From JANNAV01 sp031384695 (GTDB lineage: Bacteria > Pseudomonadota > Alphaproteobacteria > Rhodobacterales > Rhodobacteraceae), in assembly GCA_031384695.1 (NCBI GenBank), contig JANNAV010000109.1:1-5222 (forward strand): DNA of 5,222 nucleotides, given 5' to 3'. Shown piece after piece: positions 1-5,222 of the stretch (position 1 is the stretch's first letter; each line of letters opens with the position of its first letter). The notes under the pieces were generated by a model that was given only the letters and a program-made list of their open reading frames with translations, was not told the origin of the DNA and did no database searches. The position numbers and the translations under genes were made by a program.

Positions 1-3000
1 GCCGGATTGCGACACCAGCTTGACCGTCACCTTGGCACGCGGATTGATCTGCTTCAGGTCATAGATCAACTGCGCGAGGTCTTCGATCGAATAGATATCA
101 TGGTGCGGCGGCGGACTGATCAGGCTGACGCCCGGCGTGGAATGCCGCAACCGCGCGATCAGCGCCGTCACCTTCATGCCGGGCAACTGGCCGCCCTCTC
201 CGGGCTTCGCGCCCTGCGCCACCTTGATCTCCAACTCCTCGCAGGCGTTGAGGTATTCCGCCGTCACCCCAAACCGCCCCGAAGCCACCTGCTTGATCTT
301 GGCAGACGGATTGTCGCCGTTCGCCTCCGGCACAAAATGCGCCGGATCCTCGCCACCCTCGCCGCTGTCAGATTTCGCCCCGATCCGGTTCATCGCCACG
401 TTCAGCGTCTTGTGCGCTTCCGGCCCCAAAGCGCCCAAGGACATCCCCGGCGTCACAAACCGCTTGCGGATCGAGGTGATGCTTTCCACCTCCTCAATCG
501 GCACCGGCTTGCCCAACACCTTGATGTCCAGCAGATCGCGGATATGGATCGGCGGATTGGCCCGCATCGCCGCCGAATACTGCTTCCACAGATCGAACGA
601 CGCCCGGTCGCAGGCGGTTTGAAGCATATGCATGGTCTGGGCTTCCCAGGCATGCTTTTCCCCCGACCGCCGCGCCTTGTAAAAGCCGCCAATCGGCAGC
701 ACATCGGTGCCGCCCTTCCAGCCCTTGGCGTGAACACCCTCGGCCTGCCGCTGAATGCCGGTCAGGCCGATGCCGGAAATCCGGCTTTGCATGCCGGGGA
801 AATACTCGGCCACCATGGCGCGGCTCAGGCCCACCGCCTCAAAGTTCAAACCGCCGCGATACGAGGAAATCACCGAAATCCCCATCTTCGACATGATCTT
901 CAACAGCCCGCTATCCACCGCGTCGCCGTAACGCCGCATCGCCTCCAGCAGGCTGCCATCAATCAGCCCCCGCCCGATCCGGTCGGCAATGCTGTCCTGC
1001 GCGAGGTAGGCGTTCACCGTCGTCGCTCCCGCCCCGATCAGCACCGCGAAATAATGCGGATCAATGCACTCCGCCGCCCGCACGTTGATCGAACAAAACG
1101 TCCGCAGCCCCTTGCGCGTCAGCCAGGAATGCACGGCACTGGTCGCCAATATCATCGGCATCCCCACCCGCGCCGCACCCTGATACTGATCGCTCAGCAC
1201 CAACTGCCCGGCCCCCGACCGTACCGCATCTTCCGCCTCGGCGCGGATGCGCTCCAACCCCTGCCGCAGCGCATCCGCCCCGGCCCCGGCCTCGAAACTG
1301 CAATCAATATGCGCCACCTGCGCGCCAAACCGCCCCACCAGCACCTCGAACTCGGCATTGGCCAGAAACGGGCTTTCCAGCACCATGATCTCGGTCTGGC
1401 TGGAGTTTTCGTCCAGCACATTGCGCAGATTGCCAAAGCGGGTTTTCAGGCTCATCACCCGCCCCTCGCGCAAACTGTCAATCGGCGGGTTGGTCACCTG
1501 TGAAAAGTTCTGCCGGAAGAAATGGCTCAACGGCCGGTAAATGCTAGAGAGTACCGCCGCCGGTGTATCATCGCCCATCGAGGCGATCATCTCCTTGCCA
1601 TCTTCCGCCATCGGCGCCAGAACCTGCTCCAACTCCTCAAGCGTATAGCCCGCCGCGATCTGCCGCTTGCGCAACTCCCCACCGGCAAACATCGCCGTCT
1701 CGGGCACATCGCGCAGCAGCGCATCCAGATCGACGATCTTCTGCACCCAGTCGCCGTAGGGCTGCGCGCCCGCCAGCTTATCCTTCAACTCGACATCGTG
1801 ATACAACTTGCCCGCCGCCATATCGACGGCAATCATCTGCCCCGGCCCCAGCGCGCCCTTTTCGCGGATCGTCGCCTCGTCCACCGGCACCATCCCGGCC
1901 TCGGACCCTGCTATCAGCAACCCGTCCCCCGTCACCACATAGCGCATGGGCCTGAGGCCGTTGCGGTCCAACCCCCCGCACACCCATTGCCCATCGGTCA
2001 TCGCCAGCGCCGCAGGCCCGTCCCACGGCTCGATCACCGAATTGCAATAGGCGTACATATCCGCCCATGCCGGTTTCATATCCGTCGTGGCCTTGCTCCA
2101 CGCCTCCGGCACCAGCATGGTCTTGGCCAAAGGTGCGATCCGCCCCGAACGCACCAGCATCTCGAAAACCGCATCCAATGCCCCACTGTCCGAAGTGCCC
2201 GCCGGGATGATCGGCTTGATGTCCTCGGCCGCATCGCCAAAATTGTTCGACGCCATGCGGATCTCATGGCTTTTCATCCAGTTGACGTTGCCCTTCAGCG
2301 TGTTGATCTCGCCGTTATGCGCCAGCATGCGGAACGGCTGCGCCAGCCACCACTGCGGGAAGGTGTTGGTGGAATACCGCTGATGGTAAATCGCAAACGC
2401 AGACTCGAACCGCTCGTCCATCAGATCGGGGTAAAACGTGGCCACCTGCTCGGCCAGCATCATCCCCTTGTAGATGATGGAACGGCAGGACAGCGAACAC
2501 AGATACATCCCCTGTATCTGGCTCGCCAAAGCCGCCTTCTCGATCCGGCGGCGGATGATGTACAACTCGCGCTCGAACTGCTCCTGATCAATCGCCTTCT
2601 CACAGCGTACAAGAATCTGTTCGATCTCGGGCCGGGTCGCATTGGCCTTATCCCCAAGAACGGCGGTATCTACCGGCACATGCCGCCAGCCATAGATATA
2701 ATGCCCCATCCGCAGCACTTCGGATTCCACAATGGTGCGGCAGCGTTCCTGCGCGCCGAAATCGGTGCGCGGCAGAAACACCTGCCCCACCGCGATCAGC
2801 TTGGCCATATCCGGCTCGTGCCCGGTGCGGCGCACCTGATCATAGAAAAACCGCGCCGGTATCTGCACATGAATGCCGGCACCATCACCGGTCTTGCCAT
2901 CGGCATCCACCGCCCCCCGGTGCCAGACCGCCTTCAGCGCCGCAATGCCATGCTCCACCACCCGGCGGCTTGGCTTGCCCGAAATCGCCACCACAAGGCC

Positions 3001-3117
3001 GACGCCACAAGACGCATGCTCGTCCTCGGTCTTGTAAAGCCCGTTCGCATCCATCCACGCCCGCTTCGCCTCTTCGGCGGCAACCCAGTTTGCGTCATAC
3101 AGCGTTGCTTCGGTCAT
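1..3117 (-). CDS. gltB: Glutamate synthase (NADPH) large subunit GltB, N-terminal 1039 residues (3' end outside window)
   Basis: Large subunit of cytosolic GOGAT, which makes two glutamates from glutamine and 2-oxoglutarate. The minus frame is open from ATG at 3117 to base 1, with family-consistent sequence throughout and no frameshift seen. Residues 1-36 are a propeptide. Cys37 in ASCGVG is the expected N-terminal nucleophile of the class II amidotransferase domain (about 37-430). That domain also shows R247 in QRYSTNT and N268-G269 in AHNGEINT, the usual substrate and oxyanion residues. A central domain follows (about 480-770, with MSKMGIS from 742). The FMN/2-oxoglutarate barrel begins near 830, with MSLGAL at 892-897, SGEGGE at 918-923, then KPGEGGQLPG and ISPPPHHDIYS. 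The 3Fe-4S cysteines and the C-terminal beta-helix domain lie beyond the edge; family members are about 1500 aa. The start is supported by GGGAG 7 nt upstream and by the propeptide length, which matches Azospirillum GltB. It is the last gene seen in a minus-strand run led by gltD. Identification is very secure. Confidence 0.98.
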   Translation of the reverse strand, partial: MTEATLYDANWVAAEEAKRAWMDANGLYKTEDEHASCGVGLVVAISGKPSRRVVEHGIAALKAVWHRGAVDADGKTGDGAGIHVQIPARFFYDQVRRTGHEPDMAKLIAVGQVFLPRTDFGAQERCRTIVESEVLRMGHYIYGWRHVPVDTAVLGDKANATRPEIEQILVRCEKAIDQEQFERELYIIRRRIEKAALASQIQGMYLCSLSCRSIIYKGMMLAEQVATFYPDLMDERFESAFAIYHQRYSTNTFPQWWLAQPFRMLAHNGEINTLKGNVNWMKSHEIRMASNNFGDAAEDIKPIIPAGTSDSGALDAVFEMLVRSGRIAPLAKTMLVPEAWSKATTDMKPAWADMYAYCNSVIEPWDGPAALAMTDGQWVCGGLDRNGLRPMRYVVTGDGLLIAGSEAGMVPVDEATIREKGALGPGQMIAVDMAAGKLYHDVELKDKLAGAQPYGDWVQKIVDLDALLRDVPETAMFAGGELRKRQIAAGYTLEELEQVLAPMAEDGKEMIASMGDDTPAAVLSSIYRPLSHFFRQNFSQVTNPPIDSLREGRVMSLKTRFGNLRNVLDENSSQTEIMVLESPFLANAEFEVLVGRFGAQVAHIDCSFEAGAGADALRQGLERIRAEAEDAVRSGAGQLVLSDQYQGAARVGMPMILATSAVHSWLTRKGLRTFCSINVRAAECIDPHYFAVLIGAGATTVNAYLAQDSIADRIGRGLIDGSLLEAMRRYGDAVDSGLLKIMSKMGISVISSYRGGLNFEAVGLSRAMVAEYFPGMQSRISGIGLTGIQRQAEGVHAKGWKGGTDVLPIGGFYKARRSGEKHAWEAQTMHMLQTACDRASFDLWKQYSAAMRANPPIHIRDLLDIKVLGKPVPIEEVESITSIRKRFVTPGMSLGALGPEAHKTLNVAMNRIGAKSDSGEGGEDPAHFVPEANGDNPSAKIKQVASGRFGVTAEYLNACEELEIKVAQGAKPGEGGQLPGMKVTALIARLRHSTPGVSLISPPPHHDIYSIEDLAQLIYDLKQINPRAKVTVKLVSQSG

Positions 3118-3124
3118 CGTCGTA

Positions 3125-3129
3125 CTCCC
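3125..3129 (-). promoter_or_regulatory. Ribosome binding site of gltB
   Basis: GGGAG on the minus strand lies 7 nt before the ATG at 3117, inside the 29-bp gap after the preceding stop codon. A weaker purine run (GGAAAG) lies further upstream. The site fixes the gltB start and implies independent ribosome loading, not strict coupling to the upstream gene. No terminator-like hairpin or convincing promoter fits in this short gap, so gltB is probably read through from upstream. Confidence 0.7.
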
Positions 3130-3146
3130 AGTCTTTCCAAGATCAA

Positions 3147-3797
3147 TCATTCAAAAGCTTCTTCGGGCCGCCGGACCATTTGCGCGCTGCTGATCGCGCG
3201 GATGATCCGCAAAAACAGATACCCCGCGCACAGGCCCGTCAGCGCGCTCACCACGTCGATCCAGGCCACCATCCGCAGATCGTCCATCGTCGTGACGCTC
3301 TTCGACATGCGAAACGATATCTGGCCCAGAACATTCGCCACGATCCACGCCGCCCACCACCAGCCCATCCAAACTGGCACCTCCGCCGCGCGCAGCGACG
3401 CCGCCCATGTTTCCTTTATCGCCAGATATGGCTTCCAAAGCGACAGGAACGGCACAAAGAACCAACCGATGGCCCAGCCCGGCGTGATCCGCCCGGCAAA
3501 CGGTTGCAACTGTCGGGCATTCCAGCTTGCCCGGTAAATCCAGATGCCATTGGCTATGTAGGCCGTGATCACCACCGCCAGATACCCGATGCCCGCGATC
3601 AGCGCGTATTGATCCACCCGATCGGCGGCCAAGGTCAACGCATCGCCCTCAAGTACCCCGGCTTCTACTTGGCTCACAAACCAAAGCACTTGGGCACTGG
3701 TGGCCAGCAGGACCACCTCCATCGCCATCGACAGCATGGTCAACGGCACCGCCCATTGCGCCACCCGGCCCAGATCATACCGCAAACCGCCGTTCAT
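3147..3797 (-). CDS. DUF4328-like multi-pass membrane protein, 216 aa
   Basis: Predicted inner-membrane protein of unknown function. Hydrophobic segments lie at about 12-41, 65-87, 107-121, 142-158 and 177-199. The third sits in GWAIGWFFVPFLSLWKPY (107-124), followed by a KETWAAS stretch. This Trp/Pro-rich pattern is what I recall from DUF4328 proteins, whose biochemical role is not established. The protein is rich in Trp, has one Cys (190), no signal peptide, and a charged C-terminal tail (MVRRPEEAFE). I chose ATG at 3797 because it overlaps the previous stop by one base (TGATG) and has a G-rich GGGGTGAG stretch close upstream. A GTG at 3800 is in frame and would add one residue, but sits too near that stretch. 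The overlap implies translational coupling to the secreted-protein gene, and gltB follows 29 bp later. The coding call is firm; the family name is from memory, and a role linked to GOGAT would be inference from position. Confidence 0.88.
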   Translation of the reverse strand: MNGGLRYDLGRVAQWAVPLTMLSMAMEVVLLATSAQVLWFVSQVEAGVLEGDALTLAADRVDQYALIAGIGYLAVVITAYIANGIWIYRASWNARQLQPFAGRITPGWAIGWFFVPFLSLWKPYLAIKETWAASLRAAEVPVWMGWWWAAWIVANVLGQISFRMSKSVTTMDDLRMVAWIDVVSALTGLCAGYLFLRIIRAISSAQMVRRPEEAFE

Positions 3798-4510
3798 CAC
3801 TCACCCCGCACCGCCCAGAGCCGGTCCATCGGGGTGCCCGCGTCCGATGTCACCACATCGCATTCGAATATCGGCTGGGTGTTGGCAAAGCCCGGCTCGC
3901 CCGGCATCACGAACTGTACCGGCGATCCTTCCAGCTTGCTGACCGATCCATCTTCCTGCGGCCACTCCGACTGGCCGGAAAAGAACAGCCGCCACTTCGG
4001 GTGGATATACTCATTGCCCTTGGCCTGCCGCAGCACCTTGCCATCGTCGTCGGTTTCGGTGAACTCGAACTCGGTCTGCTCCAGATTGATGCCGTCGATC
4101 ACCACCTTCTTGCCGGTCAGCCGGTCAAAGCCGCGCACGATCGAATGCGCGCCGTCATCCTTGGAAAGCTGGAAGGCAAAGCTGTCGTAATCGGTGGACA
4201 ACAGCCCGGAAAACGAAGCGCCGTCCACCGGGTTGGCGTCCAGCGTCTGCGTCACCTTGGGGCCGACGTCAAAACTTTCCACCCATTGCGTTTCAAAGTC
4301 GATGCGCGACAGATAGAACAGCCCCTCCTGATCAAAATCCGCCCGCCACTGATCGCCCGCCGTATCCGCCTCGCAGCGGTAGTAGTTCGCCACATAACAG
4401 CCGCGCGACTGCACCGTCAGAAAGGCGGCACAGCCTTGCGGCGGGGTGAACGATCCGGCAAGGGCCGGCAGGCCCAGCAGGATCATCGGAACGGCAAGGG
4501 TCAAACGCAT
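3797..4510 (-). CDS. Predicted secreted four-cysteine protein, unknown function, 237 aa
   Basis: I do not recognise the family. The protein begins with a typical Sec signal peptide: MRLT, a hydrophobic core to about residue 14, then LPALA with likely cleavage after Ala18, so the mature form should be periplasmic or exported. There is no lipobox. The mature part (about 219 aa) is acidic and rich in Phe, Trp and Asp, with no further membrane segment, and looks like a soluble mainly-beta domain. It has exactly four cysteines: 27, 38 and 46 clustered near the N-terminus (in QGCAAF, RGCYVA, YRCEAD) and 217 near the C-terminus (FECDVV). This suggests two disulfides. Two adjacent ATGs exist, at 4513 and 4510. 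I prefer 4510 because AAGGA lies 7 nt before it but only 4 nt before 4513; the alternative adds one Met. Its stop overlaps the next gene's start, and gltD ends about 105 bp upstream. Coding status is well supported by codon pattern, signal peptide and packing; function is open. Confidence 0.85.
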   Translation of the reverse strand: MRLTLAVPMILLGLPALAGSFTPPQGCAAFLTVQSRGCYVANYYRCEADTAGDQWRADFDQEGLFYLSRIDFETQWVESFDVGPKVTQTLDANPVDGASFSGLLSTDYDSFAFQLSKDDGAHSIVRGFDRLTGKKVVIDGINLEQTEFEFTETDDDGKVLRQAKGNEYIHPKWRLFFSGQSEWPQEDGSVSKLEGSPVQFVMPGEPGFANTQPIFECDVVTSDAGTPMDRLWAVRGE

Positions 4511-4517
4511 CATCTTA

Positions 4518-4522
4518 TCCTT
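4518..4522 (-). promoter_or_regulatory. Ribosome binding site of the secreted-protein gene
   Basis: AAGGA on the minus strand (within AAAGGATAAG) is 4 nt from the ATG at 4513 and 7 nt from the ATG at 4510. The 7-nt spacing equals that of the gltB site in this window, so it favours the second of the two tandem start codons. Confidence 0.65.
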
Positions 4523-4576
4523 TGCTTGGGGTCTCGGGTGTCGCCGCAGCCGGGTCTTTGCGATGTTTTGGGCGTA

Positions 4577-4608
4577 TGCATAGGTTGTGCATAGCCGTCT
4601 GCATGCAT
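4577..4608. repeat. Cluster of TGCAT words, including a 7-bp direct repeat with 4-bp spacer
   Basis: In the gltD-to-secreted-gene spacer, TGCATAG occurs at 4577-4583 and again at 4588-4594, giving an 11-bp period. TGCAT recurs at 4600-4604 and 4604-4608. Two 8-bp palindromes are embedded: TATGCATA (4575-4582) and TGCATGCA (4600-4607). A tandem 7-bp repeat at 11-bp spacing is the geometry used by OmpR/PhoB-type response regulators, but I know of no factor with this word. The cluster lies about 65-100 bp upstream of the next start codon, where an operator for an internal promoter could sit. The repeats are directly visible; a regulatory role is inference. Confidence 0.45.
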
Positions 4609-4618
4609 TTGTGGTGTC

Positions 4619-5222
4619 TCACTCTGCCGCAACCGAGGCCGGTTGCGCCAGATATTCCAGAATGGCCTCGGCGGCCTCGCGCCCATCGCGGATGGCCCAG
4701 ACCACCAAACTCGCCCCGCGCACGATATCCCCCGCCGCGTAAACGCCTGCCAAGTTGGTGGAATGATTACGAAAATCGGCCTTGATGGTGCCCCAGCGCG
4801 TCACAGCCAATTCCGGCACGCCCCAAAGACTGGGCAGGTTCTCGGGCTCGAACCCCAGCGCCTGAATGACCAGATCGGCAGGCTCCAGATACTCCGCCCC
4901 CGCGATCACCTCCGGCACCTGCCGCCCCGAAACATCCGCCCCCCCCAGCCGCATTTTCTGCACAATAACACCACTCACATCCTCGGCCCCCTCAAAGCCG
5001 ATGGGTGCGGAAAGCCAAACGAATTCAACGCCTTCCTCTTCGGCATTCAGCACCTCGCGCTGGCTCCCGGGCATGTTTTCGCGGTCGCGGCGGTACAGGC
5101 ATTTCACCGAAACCGCCCCCTGCCGGATCGCCGTGCGCACACAATCCATCGCCGTATCGCCGCCGCCGATCACCACCACCCGCCGCCCCTCGGCATCCAG
5201 ATCGCCGTTGTCAAACGCTTCC
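4619..5222 (-). CDS. gltD: Glutamate synthase (NADPH) small subunit GltD, C-terminal 200 residues (5' end outside window)
   Basis: Small subunit of GOGAT, an FAD flavoprotein that takes electrons from NADPH and passes them through iron-sulfur clusters to the FMN of GltB. The visible part begins mid-protein and is in frame from 5221. It contains the NADPH-binding Rossmann motif VVVIGGGDTAMDC (GGGDTAMD at 5144-5167), then CLYRRDRENMPGS, which carries the arginines expected near the NADPH phosphate. Further on are the PADLVIQALGFEP segment and the C-terminal FAD motif GVYAAGDIVRGASLVVWAI (around 4685-4745), followed by the usual final helix. The stop is TGA at 4621-4619. The family is about 470-480 aa, so roughly the first 275 residues, including the cysteine motifs for the 4Fe-4S clusters and the first FAD-binding fold, are off the right edge. 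No truncation or frameshift is seen. It is the most upstream gene visible in the presumed gltD-to-gltB transcription unit. Confidence 0.97.
   Translation of the reverse strand, partial: EAFDNGDLDAEGRRVVVIGGGDTAMDCVRTAIRQGAVSVKCLYRRDRENMPGSQREVLNAEEEGVEFVWLSAPIGFEGAEDVSGVIVQKMRLGGADVSGRQVPEVIAGAEYLEPADLVIQALGFEPENLPSLWGVPELAVTRWGTIKADFRNHSTNLAGVYAAGDIVRGASLVVWAIRDGREAAEAILEYLAQPASVAAE

Larger units (their letters stand above)
4514..4618. other. 105-bp spacer between gltD and the secreted-protein gene
   Basis: This is the only sizeable noncoding stretch in the window. It holds the TGCAT cluster in its gltD-proximal half and the AAGGA ribosome binding site at its far end. I see no stable GC hairpin followed by a T-run on the minus strand, so no intrinsic terminator separates gltD from the downstream genes. 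I also see no convincing -35/-10 pair. Read-through from gltD, possibly supplemented by a weak internal promoter, is the simplest reading. Confidence 0.55.

Noticed and set aside
7..1503. Plus-strand open frame of 498 codons
   Set aside because: It is antisense to gltB, whose translation matches a known family residue by residue. The product is Arg/His/Pro-rich with no domain, as expected from the complement of GC-biased codons.
1522..3537. Plus-strand open frame of 671 codons spanning the gltB start and part of the DUF4328-like gene
   Set aside because: It has the same low-complexity Arg/His/Pro composition and crosses two well-supported minus-strand genes and their gap. Long antisense frames are common in high-GC genomes.
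2970..4190. Plus-strand open frame of 406 codons across three minus-strand genes
   Set aside because: No recognisable motif, biased composition, and it overlaps the gltB start, the membrane protein and much of the secreted protein, each with stronger coding evidence.
4530..4558. Possible GC hairpin terminator in the spacer (GGGTCT occurring twice with a GC-rich middle)
   Set aside because: The GGGTCT copies are direct, not inverted. The GC-rich middle does not form a continuous stem, and no T-run follows on the minus strand.
4001..4594. Plus-strand open frame of 197 codons whose translation looks more protein-like than other shadows
   Set aside because: It lies opposite the secreted-protein gene, which has a signal peptide, a ribosome binding site and operon packing. 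The plus frame has no clear Shine-Dalgarno or family resemblance.
4586..4594. DnaA-box-like CTATGCACA on the minus strand
   Set aside because: It differs from the TTATNCACA consensus at the first base, is single, and is not in an origin context. It is better explained as part of the TGCAT repeat cluster.

Overview
The window is GC-rich with strong G/C third-position bias. Every gene I can support lies on the minus strand, so the operon reads from high to low coordinates. The GltB and GltD sequences look alphaproteobacterial, most like Rhodobacteraceae (Roseobacter/Rhodobacter group). The reasons are a 36-residue GltB propeptide (as in Azospirillum), the gltD-before-gltB order, and the general sequence style. 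The family assignment is recalled from memory, not from a search.

Layout in transcription order: (1) 5222-4619, the C-terminal 200 codons of gltD, the NADPH/FAD small subunit of glutamate synthase, cut by the window edge. (2) A 105-bp spacer, 4618-4514, with an unusual cluster of TGCAT words that includes two 7-bp direct repeats 4 bp apart. (3) 4510-3797, a secreted protein of about 237 aa with four cysteines, not recognised. (4) 3797-3147, a 216-aa multi-pass membrane protein that looks like DUF4328, whose start overlaps the preceding stop (TGATG). (5) A 29-bp gap with a good Shine-Dalgarno. (6) 3117-1, the first 1039 codons of gltB, the large glutamate synthase subunit, cut by the left edge.

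GltD and GltB form NADPH-dependent glutamate synthase (GOGAT). GltB hydrolyses glutamine in its N-terminal Ntn-type domain and channels ammonia to 2-oxoglutarate at its FMN site. GltD supplies electrons from NADPH through FAD and iron-sulfur clusters. With glutamine synthetase this is the main ammonia-assimilation route at low ammonium. The less ordinary point is that two envelope-protein genes sit between genes for two subunits of one cytosolic enzyme, in a compact arrangement that suggests co-transcription. No mobile element, CRISPR array, RNA gene or phage signature was found. The long plus-strand reading frames are antisense shadows of gltB and its neighbours.
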